A stretch of 64,000 nt of DNA from Levilactobacillus tongjiangensis (GCF_003946345.1 NZ_RHNY01000015.1:1-64000); one strand, 5' to 3'; positions 50,144 to 59,297 are shown, counted from the first letter of the stretch. A program made the numbers and translations. The notes: a model not told the origin generated them from the sequence alone.

Positions 50144-50605
50144 TTATGCGTTCACAGGACTCTTCATCGTCTTAAACTTTGCCTGACGATCGTAGGTCTG
50201 GTACCCTTTGTAAAAGTGCACGTGTTTTTTGGTAACCTTTACCTTATAAGTCAACCGTTGGCCGTCGAACTGAACCTGAGTCCCCTTGGGCGAATACTGA
50301 ATACCAGATAACCGGTAAATATGCTTGCCTAGTGACTGGTACTTCAGCTTTTTCAATCCATACCCTGGTAACCGATAGAAACGGTGGCTAGCAGCATCCT
50401 GTTCAAAAACATTCCCCGTGCTTTTAGACTTGGCGTACGTAATGTAAGCTTTATTGCCATCCTTGCCGTTGTAATACCAAGTGTGCCGCAGCACCTTGGG
50501 TGTCCCGGCGTGCCAAGTTGCGGCGTCTGCTGATGAAACATCAACCATCGCCAACCCCATAGTGGCAACGGCCAGGCCAATCAAAAAGACTGATTTATGC
50601 ATCAT
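50144..50605 (-). CDS. Small secreted protein of unknown function (WHxGxPK family)
   Basis: 153 aa. A signal peptide ends near SSADAA; the mature protein starts TWHAGTPKVLRHTWYY, parallel to the protein at 4699 (KWHKGAPKIARGHWHD). The remainder is Tyr/Lys/His-rich and beta-like. GGAGG lies 7 bases before ATG 50605. Probably extracellular or cell-surface. Confidence 0.75.
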   Translation of the reverse strand: MMHKSVFLIGLAVATMGLAMVDVSSADAATWHAGTPKVLRHTWYYNGKDGNKAYITYAKSKSTGNVFEQDAASHRFYRLPGYGLKKLKYQSLGKHIYRLSGIQYSPKGTQVQFDGQRLTYKVKVTKKHVHFYKGYQTYDRQAKFKTMKSPVNA

Positions 50606-50701
50606 GATGGTTCCTCCCCTAAATTGTCTGAGTCATTGTGCTTTCTTGAGGGTACGCGTTACGGTCGGGAAATACAAGCACAGATTGAGCCAACGCTCTA
50701 A

Positions 50702-50760
50702 TTGTCTTTACTCTAAATACTTGTTATACTTTGTCTACATCCATGTAATTACGTGGGTGT
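50702..50760 (+). promoter_or_regulatory. TA module promoter with palindromic operator
   Basis: TTGTCT (50702-50707), 17 bases, TATACT (50725-50730). A 24-base palindrome at 50737-50760 (half sites ACATCCATGTAA and TTACGTGGGTGT, two imperfect pairs) covers the start of transcription. This layout fits autorepression by the antitoxin. Confidence 0.65.
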
Positions 50761-50776
50761 ACATGGAGGTAATATC

Positions 50777-51103
50777 ATGAATACCAAAACTCGTAAACAA
50801 GGAAACTCAATTACGTTAACCGTTCCTAGTGATTTTAATATCAAACCAGGTGTCACTGTTTCGCCTAAATTAACGCCAACTGGTATCTTCTATGAATTTG
50901 TAAATAATGAAGACATCTTTGACTTCGATACTGATATTTTGCAGGATTTACTTGCACAAGATATTCCTAAGGACCAATTATTATCTGCTTTTAAAAAAAA
51001 GAAGAAATCAATTCCTCACGCCATCGAAGCACTCATCAACGATACCTCCCGCCAAGAATTGCCGATTACTAAGGCAGAACTGGCGGCCGAACTTGACCTA
51101 TAA
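50777..51103 (+). CDS. Type II antitoxin, AbrB/MazE-like
   Basis: 108 aa from ATG 50777 (GGAGGT upstream). The N-terminal swapped-hairpin segment MNTKTRKQGNSITLTVPSDF is typical of AbrB/MazE antitoxins. The C-terminal half (Lys-rich, then acidic) would wrap the toxin. Its coding end overlaps the toxin start. AT-rich relative to the neighbouring core genes. Confidence 0.82.
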   Translation: MNTKTRKQGNSITLTVPSDFNIKPGVTVSPKLTPTGIFYEFVNNEDIFDFDTDILQDLLAQDIPKDQLLSAFKKKKKSIPHAIEALINDTSRQELPITKAELAAELDL

Positions 51104-51389
51104 AGTTGTTCTTTCTCGTCCTGCCAGGCAATATCTTAAAAAACTTAAAAGTAAACCACTTAAGTCCCGATTTTTAACCCTCATATATGATGACATTGCT
51201 GAAGATCCCAGTAAGGGAAAACTAAAACAGGGTGACTTAGCAGGAATCTACACGCGAAAAATAACTTTCCAAAAAGCTCAATACCGGCTTGCATACGTTT
51301 GTCGTGACCAAAAAATCATTGTCTTTTTACTGATTGGTAAACATGAAAACTTTTATCAGCAATTAAGAAAATATATCGACCAATTCTAG
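51093..51389 (+). CDS. Type II toxin, RelE/ParE-like
   Basis: 98 aa. The likely start is TTG 51093 (LTYKVVLSRPARQYL), inside the antitoxin's final codons, which suggests coupled translation. The RelE/ParE fold shows in AEDPSKGKLKQGDLAGIYTRKI and YRLAYVCRDQKIIVFLLIGKHENFY. Such toxins cleave mRNA on the ribosome (RelE) or inhibit gyrase (ParE); which applies here is open. A longer upstream extension has no ribosome site. Confidence 0.8.
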   Translation: MTYKVVLSRPARQYLKKLKSKPLKSRFLTLIYDDIAEDPSKGKLKQGDLAGIYTRKITFQKAQYRLAYVCRDQKIIVFLLIGKHENFYQQLRKYIDQF

Positions 51390-51450
51390 TTCTCAGTAAA
51401 ACCCTTGCCAATAACTTCATCAGCTAATATCGTTGAAATTCCTTGCTACT

Positions 51451-51484
51451 AAATACCCCTACCGACCATTGGTAGGGGTATTTT
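51451..51484. terminator. Bidirectional terminator
   Basis: 13-bp perfect stem (51451-51463 with 51471-51483) with flanking A and T, shared by the TA module and the phosphatase gene. Confidence 0.8.
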
Positions 51485-51501
51485 AAACGCAGTCCCTCAA
51501 C

Positions 51502-52824
51502 CTATTTAAAGTTAAGGATGGCGCTCTTCACAAGCCATGCCTTGTGACCAGCCCGGTCCTTCACCTGAAAGTAAGTGGCTGCTTTCCCATTGATCTTAAC
51601 CTTTTCTTGTTTAATCAATTGCCATTTTTTCTTACTGTGCTTTGGCGTGTGCCCCTTAGTCTTTTGCAGGTGAGCATCCTTGAACCATACCTTATTGCCC
51701 TTCAATCGGTACTTATAAGTCGTACGCATCTTCTTAGTCGATACGATTTTGACCACTTTCTTCTTCCCTGGTTTGTGGGTCCCACCGTTCGTGTTCGTTG
51801 GCTTACTTGGTTGGGCGGCCTGACCACCAGAAGTCACGTTGTTGGGTGTATTGGTCCCGTCATTTTGATTGGTACCACTGTTATCGTTTTGGTGGTTATC
51901 ATTCGTCACGTTACCCGCGCCACCATTTCCAGAATTACCCGTGTTGTTTCCAGGTACGACTGGCTTCTGAGCTGCCGGATACGGGGTATTTTTACCATCC
52001 GTGGAGACCAGGAGTTTGGCCCGCAACTGTTCCTGCTGAGCCGGACTGAATTCTAAACATTCCGTGATGTAGGCTTCCATCGAACCGTAATTTTGCAGAA
52101 CTTCCTTATAGTATTCCATCAGCCAGGCCCGTTCAACCTTCTTACCGACCTGGTTTGATTGCATGTAATCGGCAATAATCGTGTTGCGGCTAACACCCAT
52201 GATGGAAAGCAACAGGACAGTCGCAATCCCCGTGCGGTCTTTACCAGACGTACAGTGATAGAGTGTGGCCTGCGGGTTCGCCAAGACCATGTTCAAGAAT
52301 TTATGGTAACCAACAACGGCTGGGTGACCAAACGCTAATCGTTGATTGTAAAATTCGCCATCACTACCTGAATCTGTGTAGGCGTGCGGCCCGAGCACTG
52401 AAATATTCGTGTTCTTGGCCCCAGGCAAGGCTTTGTCTGGCTTCCCCTTCACTTGGCCGGGTGTCCGTAAATCAATGACCGAAGTAATTTTAAAATCTGT
52501 CGTTAATTTTTGAATATCTTCCGCGGTCAATCCAACGAGTTGATCCGAACGCAACAAGCTGTGAGAGCGAACCTGCCATTTGCCATCTGCCGTTGTATAC
52601 CCACCTAAGTCTCGGGTATTCACCGTCCCTGCTAAAGGAACTAACGTCTTGTGAATATCGCCGTAGTTGGCTGGGGGCGTTGTCGGTTTAACTGGCACCG
52701 TTGAAGCCGTTTGGTTGACCGCTGGTGTGGTCGTTGCGGCTAACGCGCTAGGCGCCCCAACTCCCATAAGTGACAGGACCACCGAAGCGAGACTCAAAGA
52801 TTTAACGATAGCTGAACGTTGCAT
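51502..52824 (-). CDS. Secreted tyrosine-protein phosphatase with C-terminal surface domain
   Basis: 440 aa. A signal peptide (cleavage near ALAATT) leads into a Y_phosphatase3-type domain with the active site HCTSGKDRTG (Cys near residue 192). A Gly/Asn/Thr-rich linker (about 290-350) separates it from a Lys-rich SH3-like domain of the kind that holds proteins to lactobacillus cell walls. It is likely exported and wall-bound. AGGAGG precedes ATG. Related lipid/Tyr phosphatases act as virulence factors in Listeria; a role here is unknown. Confidence 0.85.
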   Translation of the reverse strand: MQRSAIVKSLSLASVVLSLMGVGAPSALAATTTPAVNQTASTVPVKPTTPPANYGDIHKTLVPLAGTVNTRDLGGYTTADGKWQVRSHSLLRSDQLVGLTAEDIQKLTTDFKITSVIDLRTPGQVKGKPDKALPGAKNTNISVLGPHAYTDSGSDGEFYNQRLAFGHPAVVGYHKFLNMVLANPQATLYHCTSGKDRTGIATVLLLSIMGVSRNTIIADYMQSNQVGKKVERAWLMEYYKEVLQNYGSMEAYITECLEFSPAQQEQLRAKLLVSTDGKNTPYPAAQKPVVPGNNTGNSGNGGAGNVTNDNHQNDNSGTNQNDGTNTPNNVTSGGQAAQPSKPTNTNGGTHKPGKKKVVKIVSTKKMRTTYKYRLKGNKVWFKDAHLQKTKGHTPKHSKKKWQLIKQEKVKINGKAATYFQVKDRAGHKAWLVKSAILNFK

Positions 52825-53098
52825 GTAATCCTCCTGATTGGACCGTTTTATTTTGTTTTTGATAACAGATATAAGAATATCAATCTAATGTAGATTGTTC
52901 GTAAAGGTAATGTACAGACTAGGTAAAGACTGGTTAAAAACTAGTCTTTCGTACCGATAGGTTAAAGGAGTCACTATCTCGGTCTTCATTGGGATCCATC
53001 AATTATCAAGTAACTAAAGGTTGAAAGTTCGCAAACTGTTATCAAACCAAGAATAGTAAAACATTATCGACTTAAAATTAGTCTTACCAGCCACCTGC
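52825..53098. other. Upstream region of the phosphatase gene
   Basis: About 270 bases with AT-rich sequence that probably holds the phosphatase promoter on the minus strand. No operator recognised. Confidence 0.3.
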
Positions 53099-53262
53099 GG
53101 CGGTCAGAGATTCCGCCTGCTGTGGGGAACGCCTCCGGCCTGAAAAGCGGTCCTTCGGCTCGGTTTGAAGCCTGGAAAACCACCAGTCTCCAAACACGTC
53201 CCACGCTGTAAGCCGAAAATCGGCTAACACCGTCGACACAGCTGGCTCCACCTCTGACCACC
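53099..53262 (-). repeat. SR8, structured repeat element
   Basis: Near-identical to SR1. P1: 10 of 11 pairs (53262-53252 with 53109-53099). The position that mismatches in SR1 (T-C) is a G-C pair here, while a neighbouring pair is lost. P2 to P4 are as in SR1, and ACCGC is kept. Confidence 0.75.
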
Positions 53263-53362
53263 TCCGGTTAAACGTGTTCTTGGAAACTAAGCTTGCTTAC
53301 ATGCCTGAATGACAGCACTTACTCAGTAGTATTGGCGTTCCACTAGATAGCCGAGAGTGAGT

Positions 53363-53503
53363 CAAATTTGGACTCAGCCGTGGAATTTTCAAGTGCTCTT
53401 CTTGAAAATGGCGACTTGAAGAAGTGTTTTTCGGCTTCAATCGAGGGGCAAGACCGCTCTTTGGCTTGTCCCGTCCTTTCCACCGCGTTCCAGTCCAAAT
53501 TTG
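53363..53503 (+). repeat. SR9, structured repeat element
   Basis: P1: perfect 12 bp (53363-53374 with 53492-53503). P2: GTGGAA/TTCCAC (53380-53385 with 53478-53483). P3: TTTTCAAG/CTTGAAAA (53386-53393 with 53401-53408). P4: TTGAAG/CTTCAA. P5: GGGGCAAG/CTTGTCCC (53445-53452 with 53465-53472), loop ACCGCTCTTTGG, matching SR7. Confidence 0.75.
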
Positions 53504-53727
53504 GCGAACGGTAAGGCGACAATTTCCCGCTATATCTGACTAAACCCCAACACCCAATCCTTGTTGTATCAAGCATAGTGGGTGTTTCAGTACTTTCAGC
53601 CTTTAGTCAAGTAACTAAATAAGGCCTTATTCCTGAGAAATCCTCTCAAAAACAAGACCAATCGTTTAACGAATTCAGTTCACAATTACCAATATCTTCG
53701 CTTGCCAGTTCACCCGTTGATTCCCAA

Positions 53728-54915
53728 TTAAGCCGTTTCTTCCGCGACCGCTTTAGGCTTAGGCATCCGCTTCAGGGTCTGCTTCAATAACAATGGGGCC
53801 ACGATAGTTGCCAAAATAATTACCAGAATCATTGCGGAGTAGTCACTCTCACTCATCAACCCAGCTTGGTGGCCAATCTGCGCGGTGATCAAGCCCATTT
53901 CGCCACGGGCAATCATCCCCGTGCCGATCACAGCGCTACTCGTGCCGTCAAACCCGCTGAGACGCGCACCTAGACCGCAGCCTAGCAATTTGGCCAGACA
54001 AGCTAATACCGTTAAAATTACAATGATTCCCAAATTATGTAGGAAGTGGTCAAAGGTCATGTTTAGCCCCACGCTCACGAAGAACACCGGAATAAAAATG
54101 GCATTTCCGAGTGGTTCAACGTGATCTGCCAAAACAGCTCGGTAAGGTGTGTGTGCGACGGCAATGCCGGCAAAGAAGGCGCCAATAGCCCCGCTCAAGC
54201 CCACAATGTCGGCGAGCCAGGCCATTGCCATACAGATGACCATCGACATGATGGTCACACTCGAAGCCATGACTAACCGCTCGCTCAAGTGCATCAGGTA
54301 AGGTGCAATCCACTTGACCAACACGTAAGTCCCCCCGAAGAAGGCCACCTGTTCAATCAAAACCAAGGCCAACGCCGGTTGACTCCCCGCTGTCTGAATT
54401 CCCTGACTAGCCAGTAGACTGATCATCAGAGACAGTAGCACGACTCCAATAATGTCATCCGCGACCGCCGCTCCCAGAATGGTGGCACCTTCACGCGTGG
54501 ACAGGGCGTGGTACTCCTTAAGCACAGCTACCGAGATAGAAACGGACGTGGCTGAGAAAATGACACCGATAAACAATGATTCCAGTACCGTAAATCCCCA
54601 CCACCAGGAAGCCAGCCCCATTAAAACGATGGGGAAAATTACCCCAGAGGTTGCCACAACGATGGCCGGGCGCAGATATTTCATCAGTAACTGCAGATTA
54701 CTCTCCAGCCCCCCGAGAAACATCAAAATAACCACACCAATGTCAGCGAATATACTGACCAGGTTGTTTAATTGAACCCAGTTCAACACTGCTGGGCCAA
54801 TTAAAATACCGACCAACAACTCACCGATCACAGCTGGAACACCCAGCCGGTTCGACAAGTTACCCGCTAACGTCGTCAATACCAGGATCAAACACAAAGT
54901 TCCTAGAAATGCCAC
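53728..54915 (-). CDS. CPA2-family cation:proton antiporter
   Basis: 395 aa from GTG 54915 (AGGAGG upstream). About 12 hydrophobic helices. The double-Asp ion-binding region is visible as GAAVADDIIGVVLLS, and GELLVGILIGPAVL matches the first repeat. It probably exchanges Na+ or K+ for H+. Close to NapA/GerN types. No KTN/TrkA domain follows, so it is a short form. Confidence 0.87.
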   Translation of the reverse strand: MAFLGTLCLILVLTTLAGNLSNRLGVPAVIGELLVGILIGPAVLNWVQLNNLVSIFADIGVVILMFLGGLESNLQLLMKYLRPAIVVATSGVIFPIVLMGLASWWWGFTVLESLFIGVIFSATSVSISVAVLKEYHALSTREGATILGAAVADDIIGVVLLSLMISLLASQGIQTAGSQPALALVLIEQVAFFGGTYVLVKWIAPYLMHLSERLVMASSVTIMSMVICMAMAWLADIVGLSGAIGAFFAGIAVAHTPYRAVLADHVEPLGNAIFIPVFFVSVGLNMTFDHFLHNLGIIVILTVLACLAKLLGCGLGARLSGFDGTSSAVIGTGMIARGEMGLITAQIGHQAGLMSESDYSAMILVIILATIVAPLLLKQTLKRMPKPKAVAEETA

Positions 54916-55048
54916 GCGGACCCCTCCTTCAAAAATTTTATAATAAAACTATCATACGCCAAAACGCCGCCACACAAAACCCGTCAGCCGGAATTTTCTG
55001 ACACGACCGACTACTGGTTCCTGGTGACGACGCTTAATCTAAGCAAAT

Positions 55049-55570
55049 TTAAGTCAAATGGAGTAGCAGTGAATATTTGAAAAACTGGCCGGATGACTGC
55101 TGCAGAAGAAAGCTGAAACGCGTCTCCTGTAGCCGTGCCCGATAACTCTCATTAGGTACCGTAAATTCCAAAAATCCGGACTTGAGCCCTGAACTATGGA
55201 GCTCCTGATCAGTAAACAACTGACCTGAAGGATGCGTTAAGCCGCGTGCCTGATTACTGATTGCATAGGGAATATTTAACCACATATTCTCGGCGAGATT
55301 AGCATTCCCCGACTTCAGCCCATAGTGATACGCTCCCAGTTGTTGAATCTGTAGGTGAACCTTAACCCGCTTCTCGGCGGTTGCCGACTGGTGTTCAACG
55401 TGTTTAACCTTGAAACGGACATTTTGATCGGTCACCCACTCACCCTGATGAAAAATCTTTTCGACCACCAGCGGTTGCTTCACTTTCTGATTGACCCGTC
55501 GATACTGCCAAGCACTCCCAATACTCAAAAATAATAGCGCGAGGATAATCAGCAACGTTTTAAATTTCAT
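55049..55570 (-). CDS. Membrane-anchored accessory protein of the ABC operon
   Basis: 173 aa with one N-terminal hydrophobic helix and no lipobox, then a beta-rich domain. The last of four genes, overlapping the ATPase gene by 11 bases. No family recognised. By position it may be an extracellular partner of the transporter. Confidence 0.7.
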   Translation of the reverse strand: MKFKTLLIILALLFLSIGSAWQYRRVNQKVKQPLVVEKIFHQGEWVTDQNVRFKVKHVEHQSATAEKRVKVHLQIQQLGAYHYGLKSGNANLAENMWLNIPYAISNQARGLTHPSGQLFTDQELHSSGLKSGFLEFTVPNESYRARLQETRFSFLLQQSSGQFFKYSLLLHLT

Positions 55571-56192
55571 AGGCCGTCCCCGCCTCCACTAGAATTCGTT
55601 TATCCGAGATGGCAGACACAAACTCGTGGTCGTGAGAAGCCACCACCAATGTGCTGCCAGCTGCCTTCAAAGATTGCAGATAGGTAATCAGTGCTGCAAT
55701 GCTTTCAGTATCAAGCGCGTTGGTCGGTTCATCCAACACAATCAATTCACTTTGGCCTAAAGTCGCCTGGGCAATCCCCAACTTCTGCTTCATCCCTAGT
55801 GAAAAGTGCTTGACCTTGGCCCCATTCTCTCGAGGCAACTGAAACTGATGGAGCAACTGCACGATGTCTTGGTTGGTGACCCCTGGCATCAGGTTTGCGA
55901 GCAACTTCAGATTTTTATAGGCTGAGAACTCTTCAATAAGGCTCGGCGCTTCAATCAGGATGCCCGCTTGAACCGGATAACGCTGACCGATTCGAAGAGG
56001 AATCTCATTCACTGTTACACGTCCTCGAGTCTTGATCAACCCCAACATGGCCTTCAGAATCAACGTTTTTCCGGAACCATTAATACCCTCCAAAGTAGTA
56101 ATCGTTTGCTGCTCCACGGTAAAGGACACATCCCGCAACACGGGTTGTCGCCGAATTGTTTTAGAAATCGTACTCAACTGAATCAACGTCAT
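55560..56192 (-). CDS. ABC transporter ATPase
   Basis: 210 aa. Walker A GINGSGKT, signature FSLGMKQKLGIAQA, Walker B LIVLDEPTNALD, and the H-loop His in VASHDH. The signature FSLGMKQ is that of ABC-2 exporters for peptides or drugs. Between the second permease and the anchored protein. Confidence 0.88.
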   Translation of the reverse strand: MTLIQLSTISKTIRRQPVLRDVSFTVEQQTITTLEGINGSGKTLILKAMLGLIKTRGRVTVNEIPLRIGQRYPVQAGILIEAPSLIEEFSAYKNLKLLANLMPGVTNQDIVQLLHQFQLPRENGAKVKHFSLGMKQKLGIAQATLGQSELIVLDEPTNALDTESIAALITYLQSLKAAGSTLVVASHDHEFVSAISDKRILVEAGTAYEI

Positions 56193-56211
56193 TGCTAATT
56201 CCCCTATCTCA

Positions 56212-56880
56212 TCATAAGTCTCGACGATTGATGATCAACACCATCAGTCCCCACAGTAACCCCATCCCACCAATCAGCAGGCCCGTTGCGACCCCGGTCA
56301 TCTCGGGAGTTGCCGGTGACTGAAAACGTAAGAATGGTGACTGTGGCCCAGATAATAGATCTGCAAGCAGCATCTCACTCAGCCAGGCGCCTACAATGGC
56401 AATTAGCTTCTGCTGGGTCGCGACGTACACTGTCAGCGCCACGCTGACAAAAAAAGCTTGATTGAGACCGACCTGTACACAACCCCATAGTCCGATCCAG
56501 CTAGCCGGCCACCCTACCAGTTCAGCAAAACGTGCAACCATAATTCCAGTCCATACTAACCATAGCGATCCTTGCAACAAAAGGCTTTGCACGCCTAACT
56601 GATGAATCCAAATCAACCGAGACCCGGTTACGCCATAGTCATTTAGTCGGGGTGAAATCACACTTAACCCAACAATTAAACCAATCGGTAAGTAACCCCA
56701 GCTAAAGCCGTTAATCTCAAATAAGGTTTTATAGACCGCTAAAGGTGCTAAGTTAGGTGATTGGGCCCAGTGCCACCACCGCAACCCAGAAATGACTGTG
56801 GCGAAGAGGCCCATAAGTAAAAGCCACCGATAACGGGTCAATTGGCTGCACTGTTGCCACCATAGTCTACGCGCGAACAA
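56212..56880 (-). CDS. ABC-2-like permease subunit
   Basis: 222 aa from TTG 56880, which overlaps the upstream permease gene by 14 bases, with GGGGGTGG upstream. About six helices. No family signature beyond general ABC-2 character. Second permease of the operon. Confidence 0.7.
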   Translation of the reverse strand: MFARRLWWQQCSQLTRYRWLLLMGLFATVISGLRWWHWAQSPNLAPLAVYKTLFEINGFSWGYLPIGLIVGLSVISPRLNDYGVTGSRLIWIHQLGVQSLLLQGSLWLVWTGIMVARFAELVGWPASWIGLWGCVQVGLNQAFFVSVALTVYVATQQKLIAIVGAWLSEMLLADLLSGPQSPFLRFQSPATPEMTGVATGLLIGGMGLLWGLMVLIINRRDL

Positions 56881-57658
56881 GTCGTCGCCACCCCCTAATT
56901 ACTAAATACAAGGTGACCCCGCTAAACACGGCCGTTACTCCCAGTGCTGCCGCCCAGCTAACGTTGGCATTGGCCGTCTCACGGAAAAAGTCCGCCGGCG
57001 CCAAACTTTGAGGTGTCACCCCCAACGGTTGTACTAAAATTAGTCCTAGCTGCATCAGGACAACCAGTCCGATGCCCATAAAACGCTGACGCGTGTGCAG
57101 CCCCACCCCCGTCACAAATAAAGAAAGGAGCCCACCCCAAACAAATGTCCGGCCAATAGCTAAAGCAGCGTGTAGGAGGGGTTGGGAATAATACATCCCC
57201 ACACTCAGAGTATTAAAGCTGATTGCCAGTATGTTGCTATGTAAGAGGTTGTCCGGTTGATAGCTGGGAAGCACCAATAAATGGCCCCACAGGTTGACCA
57301 GTAACGGTAACGCTGTGACCAAGCCGCCCAGTAAGAACGACCACCCGAAATAGCCTCGGAACAAGACTGTTGTAGGAACTTTCATCCGCAACTGCGTTAA
57401 AAAGCCGGTTACGCGATCCTGGTTTAGCACGCTACCCATGGGCAACGCCGCTAACAATGGTAGGACTAAGTAATAAACCTGACTAATTGATTGAAAGTTA
57501 TCAACGGCCAACCATCTGGTGTAGGCTGAGTCAAAATAATTAGACTGGCCGCCAACAAGCCGCAAGGTTGGATAAAGCTGACTCATGGCTAAAACCAAAG
57601 ATATACTGAATGCTAAAATTAGCGGTCGTTTGTTGAGCCGCTGCCAAACTACCCCCAT
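56867..57658 (-). CDS. ABC-2-like permease subunit
   Basis: 263 aa with about six hydrophobic helices, and a GSVLNQDRVTGFLTQLR segment like the coupling region after helix 1-2 of ABC-2 permeases. First gene of the operon (GGAGGGG before ATG 57658). Two permeases, one ATPase and one anchored protein suggest an exporter or immunity-type system, but no peptide gene was found nearby. Confidence 0.72.
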   Translation of the reverse strand: MGVVWQRLNKRPLILAFSISLVLAMSQLYPTLRLVGGQSNYFDSAYTRWLAVDNFQSISQVYYLVLPLLAALPMGSVLNQDRVTGFLTQLRMKVPTTVLFRGYFGWSFLLGGLVTALPLLVNLWGHLLVLPSYQPDNLLHSNILAISFNTLSVGMYYSQPLLHAALAIGRTFVWGGLLSLFVTGVGLHTRQRFMGIGLVVLMQLGLILVQPLGVTPQSLAPADFFRETANANVSWAAALGVTAVFSGVTLYLVIRGWRRLVRA

Positions 57659-57899
57659 CGTTTTCTCCCCTCCGCTCCCGTTTTCGCCACTATACAGGAC
57701 TTTATCAGGGATGCCAATAGCTCGTCACAACCAGCCACTAGCTGATATTAAGCCATTAATTTTCCCTGTCGCTTCTGCCTGCAATTTCGAGCCCGCTCCC
57801 ATGGGAAACCGCACTAAAATGGCGCTTAAATCGCAAATTTCACTCCCACTCGATATTTATTTAATCATACTCAGTGAAACCGATTACACCGTCAAAAAA
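57659..57899. other. Upstream region of the ABC operon
   Basis: 240 bases between the ABC operon start and the terminator of the disulfide reductase gene. It should carry the operon promoter; nothing else was recognised. Confidence 0.3.
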
Positions 57900-57925
57900 G
57901 GAGCCACGGCTACTGCCTTGGCTCC
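57894..57925 (-). terminator. Terminator of the flavin disulfide reductase gene
   Basis: GGAGCCA (57900-57906) pairs with TGGCTCC (57919-57925), followed on the minus strand by six T. Confidence 0.8.
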
Positions 57926-57962
57926 TGCATTTCTATATTTTAATTTTCAAACAGACCAACCG

Positions 57963-59297
57963 CTAATTAAAGTATGTCAGGTCAGACGCTAGGGTTGGAT
58001 AGGCCGTAATCGTTTGACTGATGTCCGCTGGGCCCATATGATTCTGAATCACAAAGTCCAGGTAATTGATGACCTGTTCCGCCTCGCTACTCAGTACCGC
58101 AGCTCCCACAATGTGAGCAGTCGTTTTATCAATCACAACCTTGATTCGCGCCCGGGGGTCCTGAATCCGCTGGTAACTGTACCAGTGTGTCAAGTCCAGA
58201 TCACTGACCCGATACTTTGCTGGTTCAGCCGCCGCCTGCGTCGTAGTGACCCCTAATTGAGCCAACTGTGTCTTACCATACACGACAGAAGGGATAACCG
58301 GATACTTGATAGCTGGTGCGTCGCAAGTCGTTAGTGTTTCCGTCAAATAGCGACCCTCGAAGCCCGCAACCGGAGTCAATTTAGGCTGTGGTCGATCAAC
58401 GACGTCCCCTAATGCAAAAATGTGGGGATTGGTCGTCCGCAGCGTACCGTCAACTTTGATCCCATGAGCCGTCGTAGCAACGTCCACTCGGTCCAAATGT
58501 AGACCAGCAATTACCGGCATCCGGCCAGCCGTGGCAAAGACCATCCCAGTCGTCCAACTCTGACCATCCGCCGTAGCCACACGATACTGATCATCGGCCG
58601 GTGCTACCTGGGTGATTTCCGTGTTAAGTTGCACATCGATGCCGTTGGCTTTCAAACGGTCCAGTAAGTCGCTGACAAGGTCACCATCAAAGGCGCGTAA
58701 TGGACGGTCACTGTGATGGACCAAGTGAACCTGAGTACCCGCCGCATTAGCAATGGCGGCCAGTTCAACGCCTACGTATCCGGCGCCCATCAGCGTAATG
58801 TCTTCGGGTAGGTTGTCTAAATCCAAGAACTCATTACTGGTGCGTAGCCATTCCTGCCCGTCAATCTGTGGCAGACGGGGTTCCTGCCCAGTTGCAATGA
58901 TCCAGTTGGCTGCGTTCAACTGATTATCCCCAACGGTCAAGGTGCCATCAGCATTGAAGCTGGCTTCGCCGTGAAAGGTGGCGATTCCCGCCGCTTGCAG
59001 CCCATTGTGCGTACCATCTGGAATTTTCTCCGTATACGCCCGCTTAGCTGCCATTAGAGCCGGCCAATCCAGCTGTGGAACACCACTTAACCCGTGCCCA
59101 CGCAAGGCCTCACTACGACCCTGCGTCTCCACAGCGGCCATCAGAATTTTTTTAGGATCACACCCGCGATTAGGACAAGTACCGCCCCATAGATCCTTTT
59201 CTACGACCGCCACATTCATCCCCCGGGCATGTAAACCATAGGCTGCAGCTAAACCACCAGGGCCGCCACCAATCACCACGATATCAAATTCTTGCAT
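57963..59297 (-). CDS. Class I flavoprotein disulfide reductase
   Basis: 444 aa. FAD-binding VVIGGGPGGLAAAYG, redox-active CPNRGC (Cys near 41 and 46), NAD(P)-binding GAGYVGVELAAIA, and GDVVDRPQ. The C-terminal dimerisation domain lacks the usual HPTxxE catalytic His/Glu pair in clear form (it reads ITAYPTLASDL). Glutathione, mycothiol or other disulfide reductases are the relatives; the substrate is open. Confidence 0.85.
   Translation of the reverse strand: MQEFDIVVIGGGPGGLAAAYGLHARGMNVAVVEKDLWGGTCPNRGCDPKKILMAAVETQGRSEALRGHGLSGVPQLDWPALMAAKRAYTEKIPDGTHNGLQAAGIATFHGEASFNADGTLTVGDNQLNAANWIIATGQEPRLPQIDGQEWLRTSNEFLDLDNLPEDITLMGAGYVGVELAAIANAAGTQVHLVHHSDRPLRAFDGDLVSDLLDRLKANGIDVQLNTEITQVAPADDQYRVATADGQSWTTGMVFATAGRMPVIAGLHLDRVDVATTAHGIKVDGTLRTTNPHIFALGDVVDRPQPKLTPVAGFEGRYLTETLTTCDAPAIKYPVIPSVVYGKTQLAQLGVTTTQAAAEPAKYRVSDLDLTHWYSYQRIQDPRARIKVVIDKTTAHIVGAAVLSSEAEQVINYLDFVIQNHMGPADISQTITAYPTLASDLTYFN

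Larger units (their letters stand above)
53090..53608. repeat. Segment duplicated at 14709-15156
   Basis: About 520 bp, the fuller copy of the duplicated segment. It carries the inverted pair SR8 (minus) and SR9 (plus) and ends in a hairpin, AACACCC (53549-53555) with GGGTGTT (53580-53586). The first 180 bp are nearly identical to the other locus; later parts differ by scattered changes. It lies between the phosphatase gene and the antiporter gene. Confidence 0.85.

Noticed and set aside
53064-53261. Open frame over SR8 and a matching one over SR1
   Set aside because: The same peptide pieces arise only because the SR element is repeated; there is no start signal and pairing explains the conservation.
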